Shown piece after piece: positions 41,213-51,067 of a stretch of DNA of 64,000 nucleotides (its first letter is position 1; each line of letters opens with the position of its first letter). The stretch spans positions 1 through 64,000 of the forward strand of contig DASVVT010000008.1 in NCBI GenBank assembly GCA_036386415.1, in the 5' to 3' direction. This stretch comes from DASVVT01 sp036386415 (lineage in GTDB: Bacteria; Acidobacteriota; Blastocatellia; Pyrinomonadales; Pyrinomonadaceae). Below the pieces are notes generated by a model that worked only from the letters and a program-made list of their open reading frames with translations, was not told the origin of the DNA and did not search any database. The position numbers were made by a program, and so were the translations under genes.

Positions 41213-42664
41213 GTGCGCGCCCTTCTATTGGTTGCGCTCTGTGCGTTTGCGACTTTGCTGTCGAGTTGCGGAGCGCGGCGCACGCCGAATCTCTCGCGCA
41301 TCTTCGCAGAAGCACGCACGCGCACGGGCAAGCGCCCCGTAATCATCATCCCTGGCATACTCGGCTCGCAGCTTGTCAACGAGGAGACGGGAGAGGTGGC
41401 GTGGCCTTCTGTCTTTCGCGCTTCGGACGATGGGCTCAGCCTGCCGCTCACCCCAGACCTTGAACGCAACCGCGACAAGCTCGTCGCACGCAAGATCATA
41501 GATACACTCAAGCTCTCGCGCCTGGTGCCGGAAGTCTACGTCTATCACGAGCTGCTCGAAGCGATGCGCAATTACGGCGGCTACAGGGAGGGCGACTGGA
41601 ACAACCCATCTGTGGACGGAGACCGCGACGCCTTTTATGTTTTCCCTTACGACTGGCGACGGGATAACGTCGAGACCGCGCGTGAGCTTGTGCGCCGCAT
41701 CGACGCGCTCAAAAGAAGGCTGAATCGCCCTGACCTCAAGTTCAACATCGTCGCTCACTCGATGGGCGGCCTCATCGCGCGATACGCGGCGATGTACGGC
41801 GATGCGGACTTGCCCCCTGATACATCTCAACCCGTGCCGACCTGGGCGGGCGCTTCCAGTATCAGCAAGATATTCATGATGGGTACGCCCAATGAAGGCT
41901 CTGCCGACGCCTTCTCGACTCTCCTGGAAGGCTATTCTATAACCGAGGGCTTGCGCCGCCGCGTACGCCTGCTCAACAAGCTGTCGCGCGAGGATGCCCT
42001 GACAGCGCCCTCCATCTTCCAGCTCATGCCGCACAGCGCGTCCGTTCGTTTTCTGGATGGCGACCTGAAACCGCTCAAGATAGACCTTTACGATCCAACG
42101 GTGTGGAGGCAGTACGGGTGGTCGCCCGTCGCAGACCCGAATTACCGCAGGCGTTTCATAGAGGGGAAACCCGACGGCGATTATGCGCCGTTCGGTCGCG
42201 GCTCGCTCGAAGACCTGGATGCATACTTCGCCGCCGTGCTTCATCGTGCAAAGCGATTCCACGAAGCGCTGGACGCCCCGGTTGACACGGAAGCACCCGT
42301 CGCCCTCTTCGCCTTCGGCGGCGACTGCGAAGAGACGTTGGATGCGCCCGTGCTCCTACGCGATGAGAAGAGGAACGGCTGGGTGACGCTCACTGCGCCG
42401 CGTTCAATTCGCAATTCCAGTGGAGTGCGCATCACAGCCAAAGCAGCCACGCTCGCCATGTACCAGCCAGGCGATGGTCGCGTCACGCGCCGCTCGCTGC
42501 TCGCAGAAGACCTCGCCCTCAAGCATCGCGCGAGCCCCTTATTCAACACGGCGCTGCCGATCACCTACGCCATCTTCGCCTGCGACCTGCACGGAGATTT
42601 ACAGAACAACAAGACGCTGCAAGACAACGCTTTGACGGCACTCGTTAGTGAAGCCATCAAGTAA
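41213..42664 (+). CDS. LCAT-like alpha/beta-hydrolase lipoprotein
   Basis: 483 residues. The N-terminus RALLLVALCAFATLLSSC ends in a lipobox. The body carries RPVIIIPGILGSQLVNE, WPSVFRASDDG, FPYDWRRDNVETARELV, the nucleophile elbow AHSMGGL and GTPNEGSADAF, the pattern of lecithin:cholesterol-acyltransferase-type hydrolases; a C-terminal GDGRVTRRSLLAEDL supplies acid/His residues. It is probably an envelope lipase or acyltransferase. GTG 41213 has GAGAAGGG 8 nt upstream; GTG 41207 and TTG 41159 are alternatives. Confidence 0.85.
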   Translation: MRALLLVALCAFATLLSSCGARRTPNLSRIFAEARTRTGKRPVIIIPGILGSQLVNEETGEVAWPSVFRASDDGLSLPLTPDLERNRDKLVARKIIDTLKLSRLVPEVYVYHELLEAMRNYGGYREGDWNNPSVDGDRDAFYVFPYDWRRDNVETARELVRRIDALKRRLNRPDLKFNIVAHSMGGLIARYAAMYGDADLPPDTSQPVPTWAGASSISKIFMMGTPNEGSADAFSTLLEGYSITEGLRRRVRLLNKLSREDALTAPSIFQLMPHSASVRFLDGDLKPLKIDLYDPTVWRQYGWSPVADPNYRRRFIEGKPDGDYAPFGRGSLEDLDAYFAAVLHRAKRFHEALDAPVDTEAPVALFAFGGDCEETLDAPVLLRDEKRNGWVTLTAPRSIRNSSGVRITAKAATLAMYQPGDGRVTRRSLLAEDLALKHRASPLFNTALPITYAIFACDLHGDLQNNKTLQDNALTALVSEAIK

Positions 42665-42702
42665 GGTCTGTGCTTCGCAGGCGGTTCCGGCGTCCATTCG
42701 TT

Positions 42703-43374
42703 TTACGGCGCGGTGGATGCAGGCGTCTTGTCTGTCCTCTTTGATCGCGAGGTGCGTTCGACGTGTCTGGCGCTTCCCCAGGAGGCGAGGGTTGCCGGAT
42801 CTTCTACGAAGACATTACGCATGATCGGGTCTAGTTGGCGCAGAACGTTCATACCGCCTTGAACTAAATCTTTGATGGCGGCGGTGGCGGCGACTCTTGT
42901 TTCTTCGCTCTGAATCATTTGATCGACCGCCTGCTCGAAATTAGTTATGAGAGTTGAAAGGTTGTCGATAAAGTTAGCCGGTAGGCCACGCCTGATGAAT
43001 TCTATTCTGATGGGAGCAGCGTCGGCTGCGATGGAGCGTGCCAGGCTCAACAGGTCTTGATCTTTAAGCCTGCTCGGAACGCGAAACTTGTCGGACATTC
43101 CGGGCGTCGGCAGCGATTTTGCCGTGCGGCTGATACCTTTGAGAAGTGCGTGTAATGCGGCACGCCTGACTTCTTTGATCGTGCCACCTTCTCTGGCGGC
43201 GCGTAGGCCGGAAGATTGTGCGCTGGAATGTTTGTTTGTCTGCTCGATGATTTCATCCAGGCGCGTGAAAAGTTCGTTAGCAATTGTTTCAGTCGGGATA
43301 CGTGCGGCGTGGTTGTTGCCGAACTCCTGCACACGAAGAAAAGCTTCGTACTTTCGAGTTTGCGTGTCCTTCAT
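42703..43374 (-). CDS. Helical hypothetical protein
   Basis: 223 residues, predicted almost wholly helical: TRKYEAFLRVQEFGNNHAARIP, FTRLDEIIEQTNKHSSAQSSG, KGISRTAKSLPTPGMSDKFRVP, and DLVQGGMNVLRQLDPIMRNVFVEDPATLASWGSARHVER. I recall similar proteins annotated hypothetical in Acidobacteria. No signal peptide, no known motif. The region upstream on the right is a long A+T-rich gap. Confidence 0.72.
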   Translation of the reverse strand: MKDTQTRKYEAFLRVQEFGNNHAARIPTETIANELFTRLDEIIEQTNKHSSAQSSGLRAAREGGTIKEVRRAALHALLKGISRTAKSLPTPGMSDKFRVPSRLKDQDLLSLARSIAADAAPIRIEFIRRGLPANFIDNLSTLITNFEQAVDQMIQSEETRVAATAAIKDLVQGGMNVLRQLDPIMRNVFVEDPATLASWGSARHVERTSRSKRTDKTPASTAP

Positions 43375-44413
43375 GGTTTTTCTCCTGGTGTAAGGTAAAA
43401 GGCACTTGTCAAGGAAGCTAAACAGCGAGGGTTTACTCTAAACGTGAACAATATAGCCCTGATGATAGAACCTATCAGGCGACGCGCATTATATCCCGTC
43501 AATTTTAGGTGCAAGGAATCTTGTAATTTTAAGCAAAGTCACCAAGAGGACGGTGATCATAGGTCTGCATGACACGCTGACTCAATTTCAGAGGGGTAGC
43601 GACCGTTGAGGAGTCGCGTGTGGCGGCTTTGACAGATCAAGAAGAGAACATAAGGACAATATAAACAACTCTTACGCGCTACATAAAACTTTCCAAAAGT
43701 AATAAGAGGTCGGCTTAATTTTCAACCTTCTCAAAAGGTCCTCAACACTTCTTCACAGGCTTGCAATTCACTTCGAAGAACTTTTCAAATTCTATCCTCA
43801 AGTACACACGCTCCATAACGTGTTTCACACCTGCGACTAGAAAAATCGTATCTGAAATCAAAAAAATTTACGCTTGCACCAATACAAATTGAGTTGCAAT
43901 CTTATCTTTTACACGCCCAATGACAAAGATTGTAAGTACAATCACAGAGTCCAACCTTGAAATAGCGGAAAAGACATTGGTTATGATAATGTTCACCCTT
44001 GCAATCGTGTTGTTAACTGGTGTAACCACAAGGTTCACAACTTCGATCACGTTGCAAGCAGTCGCAAATACAAAGTTCACAATTGCAATTAAAACTTATA
44101 TACATGCGGTAACAAAGATTGTAACTACAACTGCGCCGATCAAGTCCGAGCTAATACTTAACACCCCGGCTGCAGCAACTCGCATGCATGCGATAACTAC
44201 TTTCGCACCTAAAGTCGTTACTTTCGCGTTAGGGACGCCAAAAATCCTATTATGGACGGTAAGTTTAATGTCGGAGGACTCTTTTTAGGAGGCAACCATT
44301 CTGAAATGCCGCGTGGCGCAGGTGCGGCATATGATGCGGTTCAAATTTAGGCGGCTGACAGAGCGAATGAGCCTCTATCAGCCGCCCGTGCTCTTTATGA
44401 AAGGAATTAACCG
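43375..44413. other. Long A+T-rich non-coding region with 21-nt quasi-periodicity
   Basis: About 1 kb of distinctly lower GC. Between about 43900 and 44140 the DNA shows spaced GTTCAC (43991, 44033, 44075; exactly 42 apart) and recurrent TTGCAA/TTGTAA, suggesting a decayed 21-nt tandem repeat. Open frames across it are only threonine/isoleucine heptads with no start signal. A stem-loop GGCGGCTGA/TCAGCCGCC (44350-44358 with 44378-44386) sits in the leader of the nuclease gene. Confidence 0.55.
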
Positions 44414-45463
44414 ATGAGACGTTTTCCAGCGATCCTGACAGTCATAATCTTTTGCTCACTCGTCGCCCTGGCGCAGAACAACGTCCAGGTCGTTATAGAA
44501 GGCAAAGTGGTGCGCGTTGCCGATGGCGACACGATTACTGTGCTGGACAATGGAAATAAGCAGCACCGCATACGCTTTCAAGGCATCGACGCGCCCGAAT
44601 CCAAGCAGTCATTCGGCCAAAAGTCTAAACAGAACCTCTCGGATTTAGTCTTCGGCAAGCAGGTCACTATCATCTACTCGAAGATGGACAAATATCGCCG
44701 TGTGGTTGGCAAAGTCATGTTGGACGGGAAGGATGTCAACATAGAGCAGATCAAAGCGGGCATGGCGTGGCATTATAAGAAGTATGAGGACGAGCAGCCC
44801 CCAGAAGATCGAGTATCTTACGCGAAGGCTGAACATGAGGCGCGGGCTGCAAAGCGCGGGCTATGGCAGGAGCCGAACCCGACACCGCCCGGCGAGTACA
44901 GGCAGAAGGTGAAGCTTGATAGGTGGGGGACGCCGCCGCCGGAAGGGACGGTCATCGGCAATAAGAGCAGCAAGAAGTATCACCGCCCAGACTGCCCCGG
45001 ATACCGCGACATGGCGGAGAGGAATCGAATCTTTTTCAAGACGGTCGGAGAGGCGGAAGCAGCCGGGTACAAACGCGCCGGGAACTGCCCGCCAGAGGGG
45101 ATGAGGACAGAGACGGTTGCGAAATCAACGCCTGCCACCGCAAAGTCCACGACAGCGCCCGCGACGGAGGAGGAAACGGACGAGGATGAAGAGGAAGCTT
45201 CCTCGCCTGCAACGATTAAAGCCGATCCTGTTTTATTTCCGCCCGACAATCGTCCGCTGCTGGCCGGCAAGTCTCAGCAGAGTTCTGCGAATGCTGGCGC
45301 ATCGCAGGAGCCGATCATCGGCAACAAGAACAGTAAGAAGTATCACTTGGCGAACTGCCCTGGGTACAATCAAGTGTCAGAGAAGAACCGCGTCACCTTC
45401 AAGAGCGCGGAGGAGGCGGAAGCGGCAGGTTACACGAAAGCGAGCAACTGCCGGCAGCCTTAA
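44414..45463 (+). CDS. Secreted thermonuclease with two Ada-like cysteine domains
   Basis: 349 residues: signal peptide (FPAILTVIIFCSLVALA), staphylococcal-nuclease domain at about 25-155 (VVRVADGDTITVLD, IRFQGIDAPE, DKYRRVVGKV, GMAWHYKKY, AKRGLWQ), then two copies of a small cysteine module, GNKSSKKYHRPDCPGY..F.TVGEAEAAGYKRAGNC (about 177-220) and GNKNSKKYHLANCPGY..F.SAEEAEAAGYTKASNC (about 302-347), separated by an acidic linker. The modules resemble the Ada-type metal-binding fold often attached to SNase. Probably an extracellular DNase/RNase. Confidence 0.87.
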   Translation: MRRFPAILTVIIFCSLVALAQNNVQVVIEGKVVRVADGDTITVLDNGNKQHRIRFQGIDAPESKQSFGQKSKQNLSDLVFGKQVTIIYSKMDKYRRVVGKVMLDGKDVNIEQIKAGMAWHYKKYEDEQPPEDRVSYAKAEHEARAAKRGLWQEPNPTPPGEYRQKVKLDRWGTPPPEGTVIGNKSSKKYHRPDCPGYRDMAERNRIFFKTVGEAEAAGYKRAGNCPPEGMRTETVAKSTPATAKSTTAPATEEETDEDEEEASSPATIKADPVLFPPDNRPLLAGKSQQSSANAGASQEPIIGNKNSKKYHLANCPGYNQVSEKNRVTFKSAEEAEAAGYTKASNCRQP

Positions 45464-45825
45464 GGACGCACGCTATAAATATTTCTCCTCCTCTTCAAAA
45501 AAAAGTGAAGAACTCATCCACCTCAGGCGAGGCGTAATATATTGTGCGGAATGGGTGACGATCAAGTGATGACTGACGAAAAAGTGGCGCACATGATTTA
45601 CTATTTGTTTGGGTTGATGCTGTTCTCTCTCTCTGCCTCAATCCGGTCACTTCATACACCCGTCGCACCGTCCGGCCATTACTTTTCTCTTCTGGCTACC
45701 TGAACAATTCTGGATGTAGCCAGCACAGTTCCCGCGCCACGCACAATTTGCAGCAACGGCAGAGGGCACATGACAGCCAAAGCAACAACGCTCGGCATTG
45801 AAGCGATTAGTTAGTGAATATGTTG
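45464..45825. other. Convergent intergenic region
   Basis: Between the nuclease gene and the minus-strand hypothetical gene. It contains a possible short cysteine-rich frame (listed separately) but no clear terminator or RNA. Confidence 0.45.
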
Positions 45826-45835
45826 CTACCGGCAC
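45647..45835 (-). CDS. Possible short cysteine-rich protein
   Basis: 62 residues with eight or nine cysteines, spaced ERCCFGCHVP, NCAWRGNCAGY, QNCSGS and RCDGCMK. It would start at a GTG overlapping the end of the upstream gene, with no independent ribosome-binding site, so expression would need coupling. The regular cysteine spacing is unusual for a random frame, but there is no homology evidence. Confidence 0.3.
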   Translation of the reverse strand: MPVATYSLTNRFNAERCCFGCHVPSAVAANCAWRGNCAGYIQNCSGSQKRKVMAGRCDGCMK

Positions 45836-46278
45836 TTGAATATGCGCGCGCGCCTTCCATGTGTGAGAGTAAATGTGCCTATCGTCTGCCGGGTCGCTGT
45901 AATGGTGATGGTTAAGCTCATCGTCGTTCCGTTAACGTGGCCTGTGTAGGTGGCTGGTACGCCGTCCATTTCTCCTTCACGCACCGGGCCGGGGCGCTCT
46001 CTGGTGTGAGAACCCTGAGCTTTGAAGTGGCCGCTGCCGTCCGGTTTGATTGGTTGGTCAATGCTGCCGTGGGCGCAATCGTACTCGATGGCTGCGCCGC
46101 TCTGTGTCACCTCCATGCTGATGTGATTGCCTCCCCAGATTCCCGCCGGAATATTGTTCGTCTGCTCGGTAGGTATGGTCTTCATCATGGTGTGTACAGA
46201 AGTCCCGCTCGGCCAGAGCGCAGCTAAGAGAAGAAGAAAGGCGGCGGCTAACGTAACACTCAGAGGGTTGATGCTCAC
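45826..46278 (-). CDS. Secreted hypothetical protein
   Basis: 150 residues from a GTG, with a hydrophobic segment (SVTLAAAFLLLLAALWP) and then a small beta-rich domain: PAGIWGGNHISMEVTQSGAAIEYDCAHGSI, TRERPGPVREGEMDGVPATYTGHVNGTTMSLTI. I recall this domain only as an uncharacterised acidobacterial one. The start is uncertain; the frame opens to 46368. Confidence 0.6.
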   Translation of the reverse strand: MSINPLSVTLAAAFLLLLAALWPSGTSVHTMMKTIPTEQTNNIPAGIWGGNHISMEVTQSGAAIEYDCAHGSIDQPIKPDGSGHFKAQGSHTRERPGPVREGEMDGVPATYTGHVNGTTMSLTITITATRQTIGTFTLTHGRRARIFKCR

Positions 46279-46523
46279 TGCCGCTATTATAGTCGTAATA
46301 CCAGGAGGGATCAAAAGAGAGGTAGGCGATGATCCGCGGACGTGCCACACGAAACAGCCCCTTTTCATCTCATTTCGTGTCGGTTCATGGATCGTTTGTC
46401 CACCTTGTTGTATTCCGCAACCTGTTAGAACAAGCTCTATACAGTATAGATGCTAACAGCGGCAGTGAATGGTTTAGGAGACCAGATCACTGCCGCTGCT
46501 GCCCTTTCTACGGGGAAGATTCT

Positions 46524-49500
46524 CTATCGGTTGTAAGCTGACGCGATGGGTTTATCGGTAGCCGTCCCGAACGGATCGATGACCACTCCTGTCGTGCTTC
46601 GGTTCGTGTACCAGTAGGTATCACTCGGTCGGAACACACCCAGATCGGTCTTACCATCTCCGTCGTAATCTGCCGCGACCGGAATGTCACCTGCCTGCCC
46701 CCATTGCGAGCCGATGATGCCTCCGCCGCCACTCTTCAGGACGTACCATGTGCCGTTCGACGGTCTCCATACCGACAAGTCTGTCTTACGGTCACCGTCG
46801 TAGTCTCCGGCTACAGTCACGTCTGTATCTGCACCCCACTGACTGGCCGCCCACGTATTCCCGCCGTTATAGAGGATATACCAAGTCATCACTCCTCCTG
46901 AGCGACGAATCACGGCGTAGTCGGCCTTCCCGTCTGCGTTGTAATCCCCGACCACAGGCTTATCTCCGCTTGCGCCAAACTGTGCGACATCGTATGTAGT
47001 GAAGTTCGAAGAACTCTTCAGGATGTACCAGAGACCCTGCAAAGCGCCCTCCATCGGACGGTAGATGGCGATGTCAGCCTTGTTGTCGCCGTCGAAGTCG
47101 GCAGGCGTGGGGATGTCTGTCGAAGCGCCCCAGGGAACGGTCAGATCGCCGCCCACATGCTTGCTGATGTACCAGGTGCCGTTGCGATAGACGGCGAAGT
47201 CTGTCTTGCCATCGCCATCGTAATCGGCTGGTACGATCTGGTCGCCAAGACTCGTAGATCCCCAGTACCGCTGGACGTGCGAGCCGCCGGGCGAAGAGCT
47301 TGGTACAGCATCCCAGAGGCCGGTAGTGCCATTGAAGTTAGAAAGGTCGCTCTTGTTGTCGCCGTCGAAATCAAACGGCGCGCGCACGGGTGCGAGCGGG
47401 GCCTGGCATGCGAAGGTCGCAACCTGCAACGTGAATGCTCTCACACTGCCGGTGTCTTGCGCCGCGTTGTCGCTGACGTTGATCGTCCACGTGCCGTTCG
47501 GATTCTGGCCGTCAAAGGCCGACATCGGGTTGTTCGGCGAGAAGTTGCCTGAAACCGGCGCAACGCTGGCTCCCTCAACCGAGGGGAATCCTCCCTCGTC
47601 ATCCAGCAACATCTGGCAGATGTTGTTGCCGCTGAAACCATTCACTGACGCAGGCACACCGGGACGGTCGAAGATGGTCACGGTCGTGCCCTGCGGCGAA
47701 GTGACTTTGATAATCAGGTCGCCGACCCAGGTGTGGTCAATACCGTTGGTTGTGCTGCCGATGGTTGCATTGCAGGATGTGCCGTCAACACGGAAGTTGA
47801 AATCGCCGATGTTGCCGGTCAGCCCGCTGACGACGACAGGAATGTTGACGCCCGCCGCGTTATTATCCGGGATCGCCACGGGTGCCCCGGTGTAGCTGAT
47901 GCTGGTCGGCGCACCGGACGTACCTGTCATGAAGATGTAGGTGAGCGGGCCGTATGGAGTAGCTCCGTCCTGCAAGTTGAGCGTCACCGTCACCGGCGAG
48001 CCGCACGCCGTGTTCGGATCGACCGTGAAAGTGAAGTTACGGAAGACCGCCGGATCACCGGCGCAGATCGCTCCGTAGTTCTGCTGCCCACTCGGACTAG
48101 TGACACCACCTGTGGCCTGCAATGTCCCGGCCAGCGCGGCGGTCGTGCAGGCGCCGGGACCGCCCGTGTTCTGCACGCCGAGAGCGACCGTCACCGTCTC
48201 ACCCGGATCGAGCACGCCGTTAGCGCCCGCCGAGATGATGTTTTTGTTGCCATTGGCAATGATCACCATCGGAGTGATACAAAGATTCTGCGTCGTCGTG
48301 TTGCCGTTGGTGACTGCCACGCTGTTGGCGGTGGCCGTCGAGAAGCCCGCCTTTGTCGCAGTCACCGTATAGGTGTTCGGCGTCATCTTAGGCAGGGTGT
48401 AATTGCCGCTGGCATCCGTCGTTGTCAAGAAGCCATCGCTGGTCTTCACTACCGCATTCGCGACTGGCAGGCCCGTAGTGCAGTTGGTTACCGTGCCGGA
48501 GATCATGCCCTTCGGGAAGGGCGTGCAGGGGCTGCCGAGATTGAACTTACCGACCTTGGTGAGCCAGCCGACGCCGCTTGTGGCCTGGCTGGCAGACGTA
48601 TAGGTCTCGGTCGTGAACCAGTAGGAGCAGTCATCAGCCGGATCGAGTGACAGCGAGCTATAGTCGCCCCAACGCGAGCCGGTGTCGGTCTGCACGCCAG
48701 TGCCCGCGAACATCGTCTGCTCGCCTTGAGCCAGACCGCCCGACGGGTCTGTGGCGAATCTCGCCGCATAGCGAATCGAGGGGAAGACCGTACTGCTCGA
48801 AGCAGAGTAGCCGACAGCCAGGTCACCCGCCGCATTCATCGCGGCGCTGCCCATCCAGCGATGCGTCGTGTCGCCCGCCAGCCCGGCCCAAGTAGCCTGC
48901 TCGAAGGGCGCGTAGGGATTGACACCGGGATTTTTGCGGAACTGGTAGTAACGAATACCAGCGCGATAGTTTGCTAATGTCTGGTCTGCACCGACGTTGA
49001 CGGTATTTGTGACGACCAGCGATTCATACGAGCCGAAGTTGATGTACTGCAAACGATGCATCAAACGGTCGGAAATTGCATCCAGCCGCGCTGTGGTGTT
49101 GCTGGCTGGAGCTGGCTGCGGAACGGCGTCTCTGCCGGTCGGTGCTGAAGGATTAAAGGCCGCCACCGGAATACCGCCTCCCGGCACAGCCGCGCTCTCC
49201 GGTCGCTCAGTGAAAGTTGAATTAGCAGGAGTGGCAAAGTCTGCATGGAAGTCGAAGATACGCATGCCGTCCGCCGGATCACCGAACTCGTTGGCCGTAA
49301 AGTATGCGAACGGACAGGGCGCGCCTGGCGGCGGCGGCCTCACGCCATCCATGTCCGCAGGCAACATGCCTGCCTGCCCTTCCGGGAAATTAGCGAGATT
49401 CCGGTTGAAGTAGATGAAGCTGGCTGACGGGTCGCCGACCAGCATCTTCTGGCGGTCGAAAGCGAACACGCCGCCGCCGTCGAACGCCCCTCCGTTCAAG

Positions 49501-50378
49501 AACTGGTTGGTCGTCATGTAGTAGCCATCGGGCCAGACGCCTAAATGCGGGTAGTCCGGGAATTCATTGTTACCGTTGGAGACGTTGAAGTTGTAGAGAT
49601 AATACGCTCCTGTCGGGTCAGGCGTCTGCGAGATAGCGATTTCCTCGAAGTATGGCGGAGTCGTGTCGCCAAAGGGGAAGCAGAACTGCGAGAGCATCCA
49701 GCGGTCGGCCATCGGGTCGTACAGAGCGACGGGGTCGCCGCCGTCCTGATCGCCGCAGGGTGCGCCGAGCGCCGTGAAGACGCTGCTGAATTTCCGGGCC
49801 GGGATCAGAGGATTGCCTGCCTTATCAAAGATGCGAATGCTCAGGTTGATGACCTGCACGTAGTGGTTCGGGCCGACATCGCCTTCTGTATCCGGTGGGG
49901 AGAGCCGGAAGCCGAAGAGCGTCGCGTTATCCGCATTGCTGTTGCCATCGAAGACCAGCGACGGAGTCGGCAGCACGGTCGGTATATTAACTAAAGATTG
50001 CTGCAACGCGCCATCAGCTTCAGGGGGGGCGAAGGGGCTGGCCCGGCGAATAAATTCGCGATTCTTTTCGTTAGCTTCCCGATCTTCTTTGCCGATTTTA
50101 TTTAACTCAGTTTGAGTGAGAGCGGGAGCCGCTGGCAGGTCACGTAATGCCGGAGATACGGCGAACCCTACGGCGCGCCTGGAAATGGGTTGCATCTGTG
50201 CCTGCGCCCCTGTGGGTTTTGAGAACTTGGTCTCGCCAGTCCCATCTAAAAGATTAGGGAGAAGCAGTTGGCCGTCCGGCGCTTGAACCTTCCTAAAGGC
50301 TTTAGCTGAATCAGGGGGGACTACGACCAGCGGTAGTAACATGGCCGTAAAAAGTAGTGCTACTAAATACCTTCTCAT
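46524..50378 (-). CDS. Large secreted multidomain FG-GAP protein with P domain
   Basis: 1284 residues: signal peptide; about 130-620 a region reading like a beta-propeller or sialidase-like module (GDVGPNHYVQVINLSIRIFDKAG, DYPHLGVWPDGYYMTTNQF); about 625-700 a carboxypeptidase-regulatory-like domain (GTVTNCTTGLPVANAVVKTSDG); about 700-795 a CARDB-like segment; about 820-990 a proprotein-convertase P domain (SYTGAPVAIPDNNAAGVN, GTWTINVSDNAAQDTG); about 997-1284 six FG-GAP repeats with calcium-type DYDGDGKTD motifs. No protease triad was found. A perfect AGGAGG precedes the ATG. Probably a surface adhesin or scaffold. Confidence 0.88.
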   Translation of the reverse strand: MRRYLVALLFTAMLLPLVVVPPDSAKAFRKVQAPDGQLLLPNLLDGTGETKFSKPTGAQAQMQPISRRAVGFAVSPALRDLPAAPALTQTELNKIGKEDREANEKNREFIRRASPFAPPEADGALQQSLVNIPTVLPTPSLVFDGNSNADNATLFGFRLSPPDTEGDVGPNHYVQVINLSIRIFDKAGNPLIPARKFSSVFTALGAPCGDQDGGDPVALYDPMADRWMLSQFCFPFGDTTPPYFEEIAISQTPDPTGAYYLYNFNVSNGNNEFPDYPHLGVWPDGYYMTTNQFLNGGAFDGGGVFAFDRQKMLVGDPSASFIYFNRNLANFPEGQAGMLPADMDGVRPPPPGAPCPFAYFTANEFGDPADGMRIFDFHADFATPANSTFTERPESAAVPGGGIPVAAFNPSAPTGRDAVPQPAPASNTTARLDAISDRLMHRLQYINFGSYESLVVTNTVNVGADQTLANYRAGIRYYQFRKNPGVNPYAPFEQATWAGLAGDTTHRWMGSAAMNAAGDLAVGYSASSSTVFPSIRYAARFATDPSGGLAQGEQTMFAGTGVQTDTGSRWGDYSSLSLDPADDCSYWFTTETYTSASQATSGVGWLTKVGKFNLGSPCTPFPKGMISGTVTNCTTGLPVANAVVKTSDGFLTTTDASGNYTLPKMTPNTYTVTATKAGFSTATANSVAVTNGNTTTQNLCITPMVIIANGNKNIISAGANGVLDPGETVTVALGVQNTGGPGACTTAALAGTLQATGGVTSPSGQQNYGAICAGDPAVFRNFTFTVDPNTACGSPVTVTLNLQDGATPYGPLTYIFMTGTSGAPTSISYTGAPVAIPDNNAAGVNIPVVVSGLTGNIGDFNFRVDGTSCNATIGSTTNGIDHTWVGDLIIKVTSPQGTTVTIFDRPGVPASVNGFSGNNICQMLLDDEGGFPSVEGASVAPVSGNFSPNNPMSAFDGQNPNGTWTINVSDNAAQDTGSVRAFTLQVATFACQAPLAPVRAPFDFDGDNKSDLSNFNGTTGLWDAVPSSSPGGSHVQRYWGSTSLGDQIVPADYDGDGKTDFAVYRNGTWYISKHVGGDLTVPWGASTDIPTPADFDGDNKADIAIYRPMEGALQGLWYILKSSSNFTTYDVAQFGASGDKPVVGDYNADGKADYAVIRRSGGVMTWYILYNGGNTWAASQWGADTDVTVAGDYDGDRKTDLSVWRPSNGTWYVLKSGGGGIIGSQWGQAGDIPVAADYDGDGKTDLGVFRPSDTYWYTNRSTTGVVIDPFGTATDKPIASAYNR

Positions 50379-51067
50379 ATTTAATCCTCCTCAGGGGGGT
50401 CAGAGTTGTGTGAATCGTCCCGGTGCGCTACGCAACCGGCTCGCTATCAAGAGCAGCGTTGTGATTACGTTCGGGATCAGACTCACGGGTAAATAGACTC
50501 TCGGAGAACAGAGGGAAAACCCCTCAGACCTTTCTCAAAGATTATCGGAAAGCAAGACGCCGCCATGTGCGGCGCAATAGCTGCCTTGCGCGCTCGACTT
50601 GTGTCTTAATGGAATTCGAGTTGCTGAAACTGAACGGCAGCAGGATCTACTTTGGAATTATCATTCCAAAGCAAACCTGGTGAAAAGGGCGACCACCCGT
50701 TTCGAGGACACTCTGATGGAAGACTGAATTCTGCGGAATGACAGATCAGAATGCATGTCGTGGCGGGGGGTGACCACATACTTTATCCTTCTAGAAGCAA
50801 TGGAAAGTTAAATTACACAGGCTGGAATTGACTTTCAGTCAAGCTCAGCGTCCAGTTGAACGCACGCACACTATTTCACTTCTACGGAAATGTCAATGGT
50901 CAGTTGCTCGCCTCCCCCCGAGGCGATTCGTTCCCGGCAGAAGAAGCGAGCACTCCACGCGCATCACAGGACGCGGCACGAAAGGGTCCTCTATCTAAGC
51001 ATTGTTACGCGTGGCGCGCGCGCGGAGCGTAACGTACCTTCCTTTATCCTGCGGCCTGGTGGCAGAG
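50379..51067. other. Intergenic region with a short palindrome
   Basis: Upstream of the large FG-GAP gene. The only clear element is TTTGGAAT-TATC-ATTCCAAA at 50651-50670, a perfect 8-bp hairpin that could be an operator. A short frame at its right end is not convincing. No RNA gene recognised. Confidence 0.5.

Noticed and set aside
41225..42262. 345-codon frame antisense to the LCAT-like gene
   Set aside because: Same reason: shadow of a clearly recognisable plus-strand gene.
43920..44288. 122-codon Thr/Ile-rich frame in the A+T-rich island
   Set aside because: No ribosome-binding site and only degenerate heptads that follow the DNA periodicity; treated as repeat DNA.
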